NCBI RefSeq assembly: GCF_902459615.1
Contig: NZ_CABPSA010000007.1
Location: forward strand, 124,001-188,000
DNA length: 64,000 nucleotides
Direction: 5' to 3'
Source of the DNA: Pandoraea commovens
GTDB taxonomy: Bacteria > Pseudomonadota > Gammaproteobacteria > Burkholderiales > Burkholderiaceae
Shown: piece by piece, positions 44,331-54,429 of the stretch
Numbering within the stretch: position 1 is the stretch's first letter
Layout: every line of letters begins with the position of its first letter
The notes under the pieces: generated by a model
Told to the model about the DNA's origin: nothing
Seen by the model: the letters and a program-made list of their open reading frames with translations, nothing else
Database searches by the model: none
Translations under genes and position numbers: made by a program

Positions 44331-45404
44331 ATGCTGTTACTGAATCCGGGCCCCGTTACCCTGACCGAGCGTGTTCGCAAAAGTCTTCTGCAACCCGATC
44401 TGTGCCACCGCGAGCCTGAATTCTTCGACTTGCAGGACGAAGCCCGCGCGCGTCTGACGGCCGTGTACGGCCTCGACCCAGCCGTGTGGACGCCGGTGCT
44501 GATGACCGGTTCGGGCACGGCTGCCGTCGAGAGCATGACGGCTGGCCTCGTGCCGGAAGGCGGTCGCCTGCTGATCGTCGAGAACGGCGTGTACGGCGAG
44601 CGCATCTCGCAGATCGCGAAGCAATATCGCATCGATCACGACGTCATCCATTTCGAATGGATGCAGGCGCCGGATCTGGCGCAGATCGTCGCCAAGCTGG
44701 ACGCCGCAGGCGAGCGTCCGTACACGAATGTGGCGATCATTCACCACGAAACGACCACCGGCCGTCTGAACGATCTGACGGGCATCTCGCGTGTGTGCCG
44801 TGAGCGCGGTATCGACCTGCTGGTCGATGGCGTGAGCAGCTTCGCCGCCGAAGCCATCGACTTCAACGACTCGGCCATCGTGGCTGTAGCCGCAACCGCC
44901 AACAAGTGCGTGCACGGCGTGCCGGGCGTGTCGTTCGTGCTCGTGCGCAAGACAGCCCTCGCGAAGGCGTTCGCCCGCACCTACTATCTGGACATCGCGC
45001 GCCTCGCTAAGCTGCAAGCCGAGCGCAACACGCCGTTCACGCCGTCCGTGCAGGCTTACTACGCGCTCGTCGAAGCACTGCGCGAACTGGACGATGCGGG
45101 CGGCTGGGAAAAGCGTCACGCGCACTACGGTGCGCTCGCCGAGCAAGCGCGCGCCGGTCTGGCCGCGCTGGGGATCGACAGCGTACTGCCGCCGGGCGAA
45201 TCGTCGGTGGTGCTGCGTGCCTACAAGCTGCCTGCCGGCGTCGACTATCCGCGTCTGCACGACTGGCTCAAGGCCGACGGCTTCGTCATCTACGCTGGTC
45301 AGGGCGGTCTGTCGAAGGAACTGTTCCGTATCTCGACGATGGGCAACCTTACAACGGCCGACATCGATCGCCTGCTGGCCTCCTTCGCCCGACTGGTGAA
45401 GTAA
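44331..45404 (+). CDS. phnW: 2-aminoethylphosphonate transaminase
   Basis: PLP enzyme of 357 residues, fold type I. Here, next to PEP mutase and decarboxylase, it should run in the biosynthetic direction, from phosphonoacetaldehyde to 2-aminoethylphosphonate; PhnW is otherwise catabolic. Visible landmarks are LLLNPGPVTLTERVRKSL and LCHREPEF at the N-terminus, LMTGSGTAAVES (phosphate binding), LVDGVSSFAAEAIDF and the PLP lysine Lys192 in TANKCVHGVPG. GAGGAAG lies ten bases before the ATG. No phosphonatase gene is nearby, which supports synthesis over degradation. Confidence 0.92.
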   Translation: MLLLNPGPVTLTERVRKSLLQPDLCHREPEFFDLQDEARARLTAVYGLDPAVWTPVLMTGSGTAAVESMTAGLVPEGGRLLIVENGVYGERISQIAKQYRIDHDVIHFEWMQAPDLAQIVAKLDAAGERPYTNVAIIHHETTTGRLNDLTGISRVCRERGIDLLVDGVSSFAAEAIDFNDSAIVAVAATANKCVHGVPGVSFVLVRKTALAKAFARTYYLDIARLAKLQAERNTPFTPSVQAYYALVEALRELDDAGGWEKRHAHYGALAEQARAGLAALGIDSVLPPGESSVVLRAYKLPAGVDYPRLHDWLKADGFVIYAGQGGLSKELFRISTMGNLTTADIDRLLASFARLVK

Positions 45405-45425
45405 GCCGGGGACGGACGTTCAGCC

Positions 45426-47330
45426 ATGACAGATTTGCTAGCCAGCCTCCACTCCCCTGCCGAACTGCGCGCGCTCTCGCGTCCCGAATTGCGCCGCGTG
45501 GCCGACGAACTGCGCGCCTGCGTGCTCGAGAACGTCTCACGCACCGGCGGGCACTTATCGTCGAATCTGGGCACCGTCGAGCTGACGATCGCCCTGCACT
45601 ATGTCTTCGACACGCCGAACGACCGGATTGTGTGGGACGTGGGTCATCAGACCTACCCGCACAAGATCCTGACGGGTCGGCGCGAAGCCATGCCGACGCT
45701 GCGTCAGTGGCAAGGGCTGTCGGGCTTTCCGAAACGCGACGAATCGCCGTACGACACGTTCGGTACGGCGCATTCGAGCACGTCGATTTCGGCAGCGCTG
45801 GGCATGGCGCTGGCCAGCAAGGTCAAGGGTGAAAAGCGTCACGCCATTGCCGTGATCGGCGATGGCGCGATGACGGCGGGCGAGGCGTTCGAAGCGCTGA
45901 ACAATGCCGGTGTCTACGACGATCTGCCGTTTCTCGTCGTACTCAACGACAACGATATGTCGATCTCGCCACCTGTCGGCGCGCTCAATCAGTACCTCAC
46001 GCGTCTGATGTCCGGTCAGTTTTACTCGGCGGGCAAGGAAAGCGTGCGCAATCTGCTGCGCAACGCGCCCGCGCCGATGCGCGAACTCGCGCACAAGCTC
46101 GAAGAACATGCCAAGGCCATCGTCTCGCCCACGGGCACGATGTTCGAGGAATTCGGCTTCAACTATCTCGGTCCCATCGACGGCCACGATCTCGACGCGC
46201 TGATCCCGGCGCTCGAGAACATCAAAGCCCTCAAGGGGCCGCAGTTCCTGCATGTGGTCACGCGCAAGGGCCGTGGCTACAAGCTGGCCGAGGCCGATCC
46301 CGTGCTATACCACGGACCGGGCAAGTTCAATCCGAGCGAAGGCATTCGTCCGGCCGCACCGGGCTCCGTTTCGGCCAAGACCTACACGCAGGTGTTCGGG
46401 GAATGGCTGTGCGATGCGGCTGCGGCAGACAAGCGCGTTGTCGGCGTGACACCGGCCATGCGCGAAGGCTCCGGCCTTGTGGAGTTCGAGAAGCGCTTTC
46501 CCGAGCGCTATTACGACGTCGGCATTGCCGAGCAGCACGCCGTCACGTTCGCGGGCGGGCTGGCGACGGAAGGTCTGCGGCCGGTCGTCGCGATCTACTC
46601 GACGTTCCTGCAGCGCGGCTACGACCAGTTGATCCACGACGTCGCCTTGCAGAATCTGCCGGTCCTTTTCGCAATCGACCGTGGCGGTCTGGTCGGTGCG
46701 GACGGGGCGACCCACGCGGGTGCGTACGACATCGCCTATCTGCGCTGCATTCCGAATATGGTCGTGATGGCCCCGGCCGACGAGAACGAATGCCGTCAGA
46801 TGTTGCACACGGCACTTGGAATCGATGGACCGAGCGCGGTGCGCTATCCGCGCGGCACCGGCCCCGGTGTGAAGACCGAAGCGGGTTTGTCGACGCTGCC
46901 AGTCGGCCGTGCACAGGTGCGTCGTCAAAGCGCTGCCCCCGCAGGCAAGCGGGTTGCGATTCTGGCCTTTGGGTCGATGGTCGCGCTGGCCGAACAAGTG
47001 GCGGAAGCCTTCGACGCGAGCGTGGTCAACATGCGCTTCGTCAAACCGCTGGACGAAGCGACGGTACTTGAGATGGCGCGCACGCACGACCTCGTGGTGA
47101 CGCTCGAAGAAGCATCGGTGATGGGCGGTGCAGGCACGGCCTGTGTGGAAGCGCTGGGCGCTAACGGTGTGTTAGTCCCTGTGCTTCAACTGGGGCTGCC
47201 CGACACGTACATCGATCAGGGCACGCCTGCGCAACAACTGGCCTCCGTCGGCCTCGATGTGCCGGGCATCACGGCCTCGATTCGCCGCGCAATGGCTGAG
47301 CGCCTCGGTGGGTCGGTCGAGGCGGTGTAG
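45426..47330 (+). CDS. dxs: 1-deoxy-D-xylulose-5-phosphate synthase
   Basis: First enzyme of the MEP isoprenoid pathway, condensing pyruvate and glyceraldehyde 3-phosphate with thiamine diphosphate. 634 residues, full length. Landmarks include [30 protein letters not shown], the thiamine motif [18 protein letters not shown], and the Asp/Glu region [18 protein letters not shown]. The gene lies 21 bases after the transaminase gene, likely in the same transcript, and supplies IPP/DMAPP for the adjoining hopanoid genes. Whether another dxs exists elsewhere cannot be seen here. Confidence 0.95.
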   Translation: MTDLLASLHSPAELRALSRPELRRVADELRACVLENVSRTGGHLSSNLGTVELTIALHYVFDTPNDRIVWDVGHQTYPHKILTGRREAMPTLRQWQGLSGFPKRDESPYDTFGTAHSSTSISAALGMALASKVKGEKRHAIAVIGDGAMTAGEAFEALNNAGVYDDLPFLVVLNDNDMSISPPVGALNQYLTRLMSGQFYSAGKESVRNLLRNAPAPMRELAHKLEEHAKAIVSPTGTMFEEFGFNYLGPIDGHDLDALIPALENIKALKGPQFLHVVTRKGRGYKLAEADPVLYHGPGKFNPSEGIRPAAPGSVSAKTYTQVFGEWLCDAAAADKRVVGVTPAMREGSGLVEFEKRFPERYYDVGIAEQHAVTFAGGLATEGLRPVVAIYSTFLQRGYDQLIHDVALQNLPVLFAIDRGGLVGADGATHAGAYDIAYLRCIPNMVVMAPADENECRQMLHTALGIDGPSAVRYPRGTGPGVKTEAGLSTLPVGRAQVRRQSAAPAGKRVAILAFGSMVALAEQVAEAFDASVVNMRFVKPLDEATVLEMARTHDLVVTLEEASVMGGAGTACVEALGANGVLVPVLQLGLPDTYIDQGTPAQQLASVGLDVPGITASIRRAMAERLGGSVEAV

Positions 47331-47382
47331 TGCGCATTTGACGGCGTACACGAGCATCGACCGCGCATTCGTCGCACCTAAG

Positions 47383-47412
47383 AAAAAACGGCACCTCTCG
47401 GCGCCGTTTTTC
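47383..47412. terminator. Bidirectional terminator between dxs and hpnN
   Basis: A hairpin with arms based on AAAACGGC and GCCGTTTT, an A-run on the left and a T-run on the right, lies between the convergent ends of dxs and hpnN. It can terminate in both directions. Confidence 0.85.
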
Positions 47413-47435
47413 ATTGCCTTGCAGCTTCCGTGTGG

Positions 47436-50072
47436 TCAGGACTGCTTCGGCGGTACAGCCTTCCCGCGTGGCTTGCCCATCAGCACCGGCTGGAAGAACA
47501 CCGCGCCGATGAGCGTACACACGAGCGACAGCGCCAGGAGCTTGCCCATACTCGACGTGCCGGGGTGATGCGACAGCCAGAGACTGCCGAACGCGATGCC
47601 CGTGGTCGCCGCAGACAGCACGATCGCCTGCGTCAGACCCGACGCCAGCAAGCGGTACTGTCCGTGACGCCACGCGATCACGTAGTAGATCTTGAACGCT
47701 ACCCCCACGCCCAGCAGCAACGGCAGCGCAATGATGTTCGCGAAGTTCAGCGGCAACCCGATCAGCACCGTCACTTCAAGCGTCACGGCCGCCGAGACCA
47801 GCAGCGGGACCAGCGTGCGCAGCACGTCGCCGAAGTTGCGCAGCGCCAGCCACAGCAGAATCGTGATCGACAGCAAGGCCCACGCTCCCGCCTCGATGAA
47901 CGCACGAATGATCGTGTTGGCCGAGCGCAGAATCGAGATCGGACCGCCGACGGCGTCCGGCGTCGTGCGCAGCACGGCCTCGGTGAATTTGCGCAGCATC
48001 ACGTCGTCGCTCGGGTCCGCGCCCTTCTCCACGCGCGGCGAGATGTTGACGAGGGCACGCCCGTCAGCGGCCACCCACTGCGACGCGATGTCCTTCGGCA
48101 ACGATTCACGCGTCACAGAATGGGGCTGCAACGCGTCTCGCAGTTGACCGAGCGCCAGTTTCAGCGGGTCGGCAATCGCACGGTCGGTACGGTCACGCGT
48201 GGCAGGATCGGCCGCTGCGAGCTTGCGCAACGCCGCCGCCAGACGCTGCGCTTGCTTCGCGCCCTCGCCCGGGTAATCGAGCGCGGCGTCTTCAAGCTGG
48301 CCAGCGGCCGTCTTGAGCGCCGAGACGCGCGTTGCATCCGGCACAGCGGCCAGCGGCGTTTGCGTGAGTACCGGCAGCAGCGATGTCGCAGCCGTTCCGA
48401 TCATCGCCAGCTTGGCGGGTTGGTCGGACGGCAAGAACGTGGTCAGCGTCACCACGCGGCCGATCTCCGGCACGGCGCGCAGCTTCGCGGCTTCGGCATC
48501 GGCATCCGCGAGATTCAGCGCGAGCAACTGCACATCGTTGACCCCCGCTTCCGGCGAATTCGACAGATCGATGAGCGTCGCCATCGACTCCGTATGCGGG
48601 TCTTTCAGATGCAGCGGGTTGAAATCGAAGTGCAGATGCGCGAGCAACGGCAGCCCGGCAATGACCAGCGCGAGCGTGCCGTACAGCAACGGCTTGCGGT
48701 GCTTCTCGGTGAAATCGTCGACCGGCCCGAGGCTGCGGAACCCGGGCGGGCTCGGTTCTCCCTTGGGCTTGAATACGCTGATGAGCGCAGGCAGCAGCGT
48801 AATCGCCGACGGGAAGGCGACGCACAGAATGCCGACACCCGCGATCAGGCCCAGTTCGGACACGCCGCGATAATCGGTCGGCAGGAACGAGAAGAAGCTG
48901 GCCGCCGTAGCTGCTGCGGCCAGCGTGAGCGGCATCGCAATCTGCTTGCCTGCGCCCGCCAGAGCGCCGCGCAGTACGTCGTCGCCCGATTTGCCATCGT
49001 CATGCTCCAGACGATGTCGCTCTTCCCGATAACGCACGCCGAACTGAATGCCGAAGTCCACACCGATGCCGACGAACAGCACCGCGAACGCCACGGAAAT
49101 CATGTTGAGCGCGCCGACCATCATCAGACCGAGCGCAAACGTGACGGCCAGCCCCGCGAGCAAAGTGATGAAGACCGCAAGAATCATCTTGCCCGAGCGC
49201 ACGGCCAGCCACAGCACCACGAGCACGGCGAGCAGCGTGATGACGGCGTTCGGCCCTGCGTCCTGACGCACAGACGCGAACTCCTCGTCCGACAGCGGAC
49301 GCGGGCCGGTGAGGCGCACCGTCGCGCCGTAGCGCTGCGCAAGCTTCAGGTCGGCTACAGCGTCGCGAATACGCGTGGCCGCGTTGGCACCTGCTTCGAG
49401 CGCGCCGTAATCCAGCACGGGCTGCACCTGCACGTAGCTGCGTGCGACGGTATCGGGCGCGACCAGCGCACGCCACGACATTGCGGCCGGACGATTCGCG
49501 AGCACAGCCTCCGAGGCATCTGCCGCGTTGCCCAGCAGGCGCGACATATCGGAGAGCTTCACCTGACCGGTTAGCAACGGCGTCTGCAACGTCACCGACA
49601 GCAGGTTCGACAGACCGGCGAGGCTCGGATCTTGCGCGAGACGGTTGAGCAACGGTTTGGCGTCTTCAAGCTTGCCGGTGAGCGACTTAACGTCGTCCGT
49701 CGACGCGAATAGCAATGCGTTGTGCGCGAAGAAGTCGCCCGCGCCGGGACGACTCACCGCGCGGAACACGTCCGTCTCGCTTTCCAGCTTGGCCGCCAGC
49801 TCAGCCGCAGCCTTGTCGGCGAACTCGGCGGCGGGTGCCTGCACGACGGCCAGCGTCAGATCGGTCTTCTGCGGGAACGCACGGTCGATTTCGCGACCGC
49901 GTTCGGCGGCCGGGGTATTCAGGTCGATCAGGCTGGAGACGTCGGTGTTGATCGCGAAATGCTTGGCGACGTACACACAACTGGCCACCACAAGCAGCAG
50001 CGAAGCGAAGATGACCGGGTACGCGTGCTTCGCCGAAAAACGGACGATGCGCACGACGAGCGAAGTCAGCAT
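47436..50072 (-). CDS. hpnN: Hopanoid transporter HpnN (RND/MMPL family)
   Basis: An inner-membrane RND-type transporter of 878 residues that in other bacteria moves hopanoids to the outer membrane. The N-terminal helix ([22 protein letters not shown]) is followed by a large periplasmic domain, five or six helices including the MMPL motif [21 protein letters not shown], a second periplasmic domain, and a second helical half with [24 protein letters not shown] 50072 ([13 protein letters not shown]) gives the expected N-terminus; an in-frame ATG at 50183 adds 37 unrelated residues. It is divergent from hpnM. Confidence 0.92.
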   Translation of the reverse strand: MLTSLVVRIVRFSAKHAYPVIFASLLLVVASCVYVAKHFAINTDVSSLIDLNTPAAERGREIDRAFPQKTDLTLAVVQAPAAEFADKAAAELAAKLESETDVFRAVSRPGAGDFFAHNALLFASTDDVKSLTGKLEDAKPLLNRLAQDPSLAGLSNLLSVTLQTPLLTGQVKLSDMSRLLGNAADASEAVLANRPAAMSWRALVAPDTVARSYVQVQPVLDYGALEAGANAATRIRDAVADLKLAQRYGATVRLTGPRPLSDEEFASVRQDAGPNAVITLLAVLVVLWLAVRSGKMILAVFITLLAGLAVTFALGLMMVGALNMISVAFAVLFVGIGVDFGIQFGVRYREERHRLEHDDGKSGDDVLRGALAGAGKQIAMPLTLAAAATAASFFSFLPTDYRGVSELGLIAGVGILCVAFPSAITLLPALISVFKPKGEPSPPGFRSLGPVDDFTEKHRKPLLYGTLALVIAGLPLLAHLHFDFNPLHLKDPHTESMATLIDLSNSPEAGVNDVQLLALNLADADAEAAKLRAVPEIGRVVTLTTFLPSDQPAKLAMIGTAATSLLPVLTQTPLAAVPDATRVSALKTAAGQLEDAALDYPGEGAKQAQRLAAALRKLAAADPATRDRTDRAIADPLKLALGQLRDALQPHSVTRESLPKDIASQWVAADGRALVNISPRVEKGADPSDDVMLRKFTEAVLRTTPDAVGGPISILRSANTIIRAFIEAGAWALLSITILLWLALRNFGDVLRTLVPLLVSAAVTLEVTVLIGLPLNFANIIALPLLLGVGVAFKIYYVIAWRHGQYRLLASGLTQAIVLSAATTGIAFGSLWLSHHPGTSSMGKLLALSLVCTLIGAVFFQPVLMGKPRGKAVPPKQS

Positions 50073-50329
50073 GAAGCGGTTCCGGAAGAAAGTGGAAGTC
50101 TCACTGTGACGTCCGACGCATAGCCCGCTGCCCCCCATCAACACGTAACGAAAGGTTAAACATTGGCGGGAATCAGGAACCAATTGCGGAGAAAGTCCGT
50201 CGATCAGCCCAGAGAATGCGCAGTGAACAGTGAATTTACAAAATCGCAGCAGTATACAGGGGCCGGGTGTGCGTCACGTGCACTACACTACGGCCTACCC
50301 CCGAATCCAACCTATTCAGACAAGCTGGC

Positions 50330-50980
50330 ATGAATAAATTCCTGATGACGGTGGCTGCCGTCGCTTTGAGCGGTATCGGCAGCGTAGTGACCGTATCCAG
50401 TGCCTGGGCGCAGGCAAGCGCCAATCCGAACGACATGGTGAAGACGGCCGTCGAGACGGTCGTCAAGGCCGTGAAGGCCGATCCGGTGGCCAAGACCGGT
50501 GATGTCTCCGCCACGGCGCGCGTCGTCGCCCGCGACTTCCTGCCGTATGCCGATTTCCTGCGCACCACGCGCTTTGCCGTCGGCCCCAAAGCCTTCGATG
50601 CCGCGACGCCCACTCAGCAACAGCAGGTCTTCGAACAGTTCCAGCAACTGCTCGTGAACACCTTTGCGCTGCAACTCTCGCAAGTGCGCGGCAACGACCT
50701 GACGTTCAAGTTCGATCCGGCGAAACTCACTGCAAACAGCAGCGATGTGGTGGTGGGCGCAACCGTCAGCGGCACAGGCGACAACCTGTCGGTCGCTTAC
50801 CGTCTCACGAAGACCGACAAGGGCTGGAAGATCTACGACATCAACATGATGGGCGAGAACGTGGCCAACGCCTGGCTCATCCAGTTGTATCAGCCGCAGT
50901 TCAAGGCGCGCATCGCCCAGGGTGGCATCGACAGCCTGATCGCCTACCTGCGCGAGAAGAACGACCGTTTCGGCAAATAA
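50330..50980 (+). CDS. hpnM: HpnM, MlaC/Ttg2-type periplasmic lipid carrier
   Basis: A periplasmic protein of 216 residues of the MlaC (toluene tolerance Ttg2D) family, called HpnM in hopanoid loci. ATG 50330 gives a normal signal peptide (MTVAAVALSGIGSVVTVSSAWA). The mature part shows the family pattern VVARDFLPYADFLRTTRFAVG, QQQQVFEQFQQLLVNTFA, DNLSVAYRLTKTDKGWKIYDI and NVANAWLIQLYQPQF. It is divergent from hpnN, and the pair probably cooperates: HpnN exporting from the inner membrane and HpnM ferrying lipid through the periplasm, by analogy with the Mla system. Confidence 0.9.
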   Translation: MNKFLMTVAAVALSGIGSVVTVSSAWAQASANPNDMVKTAVETVVKAVKADPVAKTGDVSATARVVARDFLPYADFLRTTRFAVGPKAFDAATPTQQQQVFEQFQQLLVNTFALQLSQVRGNDLTFKFDPAKLTANSSDVVVGATVSGTGDNLSVAYRLTKTDKGWKIYDINMMGENVANAWLIQLYQPQFKARIAQGGIDSLIAYLREKNDRFGK

Positions 50981-51328
50981 AATCAACGACTTAGAGAAGC
51001 CGTTCGCTTCCGGCCAGGCAGATTGAATGACCGTTCACCGAAATTTGCGGGGAATGGCAGCAGGATCGGCGCAGAACTCACCCAGATCGGCACCGATTCG
51101 TCAACATTTATGCAACACTTGCGGGCGCTCTCCTACCGGGGGTCGTCAGCAATATTTGGCAGCCACGGTTACAATCGCTGCTTGTCAAACGACCGGACGG
51201 CGGTCCCCCCACGGGTGTGTACGATTTGCCATCGCAACTGGCCTTGTACGCTCCATCGCGCCTGGCTTCCAGGTGCATGGAAACCCGATAGAAACCGCCA
51301 TCCCGGCCGACCTGAGCCGGAGAGCTGA
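50981..51328. other. Intergenic region upstream of ispH
   Basis: 348 bases between hpnM and ispH. A TACAAT hexamer at about 51170 could be a -10 for the ispH operon, but no fitting -35 is visible. I see no coding potential, hairpin terminator or other structure. Confidence 0.35.
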
Positions 51329-52288
51329 ATGCAAGTCTTACTTGCCCAACCCCGCGGGTTTTGTGCGGGTGTCATACGTGCCATCGAGATCGTAGAGCGT
51401 GCGCTGGAAAAATACGGCGCGCCGGTCTACGTTCGCCATGAGATCGTCCATAACAAGCACGTGGTCGATTCGCTCAAGGCGAAGGGTGCGCGCTTTATCG
51501 CCGAGTTGTCCGAAGCCCCTGCGGGCGCTGTCACTATTTTCAGCGCCCATGGCGTCGCACGCGTCGTCGAGCAGGAAGCGGAGATTCGCGGTCTGAAGGT
51601 GCTCAATGCCACCTGCCCGCTCGTCACCAAGGTGCACATTCAAGGCAAGAACTACGTGTCTGCCGGTCGTGAAGTCATTCTGATCGGTCACGCCGGACAC
51701 CCGGAAGTCGAGGGGACGATGGGCCAGATCGACGGCCCGGTTCACCTCGTGCAGACCGAGGCCGATGTCGATGCCCTGCCGCTCGCCATCGACACGCCGG
51801 TCTCGTACGTCACGCAGACCACGCTGTCGGTCGACGAGACTCGCGGTATCATTGCTGCGCTGCAACGTCGCTTTACCAATATCGTCGGCCCGAACACCAA
51901 AGACATCTGCTACGCCACGCAGAATCGCCAGACCGCCGTGCGCGAGCTGTGCGAGCGTGTGGACGTACTGCTCGTGGTCGGGGCGACGAATAGCTCGAAC
52001 TCGAACCGCCTGCGCGAAATCGGCTCCGAAATGGGGCTGCCGAGCTATCTCGTGGCCGACGGCTCCGAGGTAAATCCGGAATGGGTGCGCGGCAAAGCCC
52101 GCATCGGCATTACCGCAGGGGCGTCCGCGCCCGAGCGCATGGTCGAAGACGTGATCGATGCGCTGCGTCGCATCGACACGGTCGAAGTGACTCTCATGGA
52201 CGGCATCGAGGAAACTATCCAGTTCCGCTTGCCGTCGGAATTGACCAAAGACGAGCCGGTCGCCGCACGCCACGCGGTCGCTGGCTAA
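51329..52288 (+). CDS. ispH: 4-hydroxy-3-methylbut-2-enyl diphosphate reductase
   Basis: Last enzyme of the MEP pathway, reducing HMBPP to IPP and DMAPP with a [4Fe-4S] cluster. 319 residues. The three cluster cysteines are Cys12 (RGFCAGV), Cys96 (NATCPLV) and Cys194 ([10 protein letters not shown]). His residues of [15 protein letters not shown] and [10 protein letters not shown] line the active site, and [11 protein letters not shown] is present. It starts an operon with hpnH, hpnA and hpnB: the next start is only 23 bases away. Its presence ties precursor supply to hopanoid side-chain genes. Confidence 0.95.
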   Translation: MQVLLAQPRGFCAGVIRAIEIVERALEKYGAPVYVRHEIVHNKHVVDSLKAKGARFIAELSEAPAGAVTIFSAHGVARVVEQEAEIRGLKVLNATCPLVTKVHIQGKNYVSAGREVILIGHAGHPEVEGTMGQIDGPVHLVQTEADVDALPLAIDTPVSYVTQTTLSVDETRGIIAALQRRFTNIVGPNTKDICYATQNRQTAVRELCERVDVLLVVGATNSSNSNRLREIGSEMGLPSYLVADGSEVNPEWVRGKARIGITAGASAPERMVEDVIDALRRIDTVEVTLMDGIEETIQFRLPSELTKDEPVAARHAVAG

Positions 52289-52311
52289 CGCTATACGAAC
52301 AGGAGCCGAAC

Positions 52312-53433
52312 TTGGCCATCCCCTTTCTGCAACAGGCGTATGTTGGCGCCTATCTGATGAAGCAACGCTTCAAGGGCGTCAAGCGCTACCCGCTGGTGCT
52401 GATGCTCGAACCGCTCTTCCGCTGCAATCTGGCCTGCTCGGGCTGCGGCAAGATCGACTATCCGGATCCCATCCTGAACCAGCGCGTCTCGCTCAAGGAC
52501 TCCCTTGACGCCGTGGACGAATGCGGCGCACCGGTCGTCTCGATCGCTGGCGGCGAGCCGCTGCTGCACAAAGAGATGCCGGAGATCGTCAAGGGCATCA
52601 TCGCGCGCAAAAAGTTCGTGTATCTGTGCACGAACGCCCTGCTGCTCGAAAAGAAGATCGACGACTACGAGCCGAGCCCGTTCTTCGTGTGGTCGATCCA
52701 CCTCGACGGCGACCGTGAAATGCACGACGCCGCCGTGTCGCAGGAAGGTGTGTACGACCGCGCCGTGTCCGCCATCAAGCTGGCGAAGTCGCGCGGCTTC
52801 CGTGTGAACATCAACTGCACGCTGTTCAACAACGCCGATCCGGAAAAGGTCGCCAAGTTCTTCGATTCGACGAAGGATCTGGGCCTCGACGGCATCACCG
52901 TGTCGCCGGGCTACGCTTACGAGCGCGCCCCGGACCAGCAGCACTTCCTGAACCGTTCGAAGACCAAGCAACTGTTCCGCGACATTCTCAAGCGCGGCAA
53001 CGGCGGCAAGAACTGGACGTTCAGCCAGTCGAGCCTGTTCCTGGACTTCCTCGCCGGCAACCGTTCGTACCACTGCACGCCGTGGGGCAACCCGACGCGT
53101 ACGGTGTTCGGCTGGCAGCGTCCGTGCTACCTGCTCGGCGAAGGCTATGCCAAGACGTACACGGAACTGATGGACACCACCGACTGGGACAAGTACGGTG
53201 TGGGCAACTACGAGAAGTGCGCGGACTGCATGGTGCACAGCGGCTTCGAAGCGACGGCCGTGAACGAAACCATCTCGCACCCGCTGCGTGCTCTGGGTGT
53301 GGCGCTCAAGGGCGTGCGTACCGAAGGCAAGATGGCGGACGACATCTCGTTCGCCAAGCAGCGTCCGGCTGAGTTCGTGTTCTCGAAGCACGTCGAGATC
53401 AAGCTCGACGAACTGCGCCGGGCTAAGGCGTAA
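52312..53433 (+). CDS. hpnH: HpnH, radical SAM adenosylhopane synthase
   Basis: Adds a 5'-deoxyadenosyl group to diploptene, giving adenosylhopane, the first side-chain step of C35 hopanoids. 373 residues. The radical SAM cluster motif is CNLACSGC (CxxxCxxC) in EPLFRCNLACSGCGKIDYP, with glycine-rich SIAGGEPLLHKE following. The start is a TTG at 52312, chosen because AGGAG lies about seven bases upstream and the resulting N-terminus (AIPFLQQAYVGAYLMKQ) fits the family; the first ATG would remove 17 conserved residues. It abuts hpnA directly. Confidence 0.93.
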   Translation: MAIPFLQQAYVGAYLMKQRFKGVKRYPLVLMLEPLFRCNLACSGCGKIDYPDPILNQRVSLKDSLDAVDECGAPVVSIAGGEPLLHKEMPEIVKGIIARKKFVYLCTNALLLEKKIDDYEPSPFFVWSIHLDGDREMHDAAVSQEGVYDRAVSAIKLAKSRGFRVNINCTLFNNADPEKVAKFFDSTKDLGLDGITVSPGYAYERAPDQQHFLNRSKTKQLFRDILKRGNGGKNWTFSQSSLFLDFLAGNRSYHCTPWGNPTRTVFGWQRPCYLLGEGYAKTYTELMDTTDWDKYGVGNYEKCADCMVHSGFEATAVNETISHPLRALGVALKGVRTEGKMADDISFAKQRPAEFVFSKHVEIKLDELRRAKA

Positions 53434-54429
53434 ATGCCGTCGCGAGTGCTGGTCACCGGCGCCTCCGGGTTCGTCGGTTCTGCGGTAGCACGTACGGCGC
53501 TCGCGCGCGGTCATGAGGTTCGCCTGCTGGTGCGTGGCACCAGCCCCCGGGCGAACCTCGCCGACCTGCCTGTCGAGGTCGTGGAAGGCGACATGCGCGA
53601 CGCGGCATCGATGCAGCGCGCGCTGACCGGCGTGGACGCCCTGCTCCACGTGGCCGCCGACTACCGCCTCTGGGCGAAAGATCCCAACGACATCATGCGG
53701 GCCAACATCGACGGCACGCGCACGGTGATGGAAGCCGCGCTGCGTGCGGGCGTCGAACGTGTGGTGTACACCAGCAGCGTGGCTACGCTGCGTGTGCACG
53801 ATGCCACCGGCCCTGTCGATGAAACCTCCCCGAACGAAGAAGCCACGACTATCGGCGTGTACAAGCGCAGCAAGGTCGCGGCCGAACGTCTGGTCGAGCG
53901 CATGATTGCGAACGACGGCCTGCCCGCCGTGATCGTCAATCCGTCCACGCCCATCGGGCCGCGCGACATCAAGCCCACGCCCACCGGGCGCATCATCGTC
54001 GAAGCCGCTCAAGGCAAGATTCCTGCGTTCGTCGATACGGGGCTCAATCTCGTGCACGTCGACGACTGCGCCGAAGGCCATTTGCTGGCGCTTGAGCGTG
54101 GGCGTATCGGCGAGCGCTACATCCTCGGTGGCGACGACGTGCTGCTGCGCGACATGCTCGCCAGCATCGCTGGCATGGTCGGACGCAAAGCGCCGAAGAT
54201 TGCCCTGCCCCGCTGGCCGCTGTATCCGCTCGCGATGGCGGCGCAGGGCGTAGCGCGCTTCACCGGCAAAGAGCCGTTCGTGACGGTCGACGGCCTGAAG
54301 ATGTCGCGCTATCACATGTTCTTCTCCTCAGAGAAGGCCAAACGCGAGCTGGGCTACACTGCCCGCGCCTATCCCGAAGGTCTGCGCGACGCGCTCGCCT
54401 GGTTTGGTTCTGCCGGATATCTCTCATGA
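53434..54429 (+). CDS. hpnA: HpnA, hopanoid-associated sugar epimerase
   Basis: An NAD(P)-dependent extended SDR/epimerase of 331 residues. Landmarks are VLVTGASGFVGSAVAR (cofactor loop), VYTSSVATLRV, and the catalytic YKRSK (YxxxK). Members in hopanoid loci are called HpnA and are thought to act on the sugar-like side chain; the exact reaction is not established to my knowledge. Its ATG follows the hpnH stop with no gap and its stop overlaps hpnB (ATGA), so translation of the three is linked. Confidence 0.92.
   Translation: MPSRVLVTGASGFVGSAVARTALARGHEVRLLVRGTSPRANLADLPVEVVEGDMRDAASMQRALTGVDALLHVAADYRLWAKDPNDIMRANIDGTRTVMEAALRAGVERVVYTSSVATLRVHDATGPVDETSPNEEATTIGVYKRSKVAAERLVERMIANDGLPAVIVNPSTPIGPRDIKPTPTGRIIVEAAQGKIPAFVDTGLNLVHVDDCAEGHLLALERGRIGERYILGGDDVLLRDMLASIAGMVGRKAPKIALPRWPLYPLAMAAQGVARFTGKEPFVTVDGLKMSRYHMFFSSEKAKRELGYTARAYPEGLRDALAWFGSAGYLS

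Noticed and set aside
47430-49574. 714-residue plus-strand frame opposite hpnN
   Set aside because: Low-complexity Arg/Gln-rich translation; hpnN on the other strand is clear.
52291-54315. 674-residue minus-strand frame opposite hpnH and hpnA
   Set aside because: Spans two well-supported genes and has no homology-like motifs.
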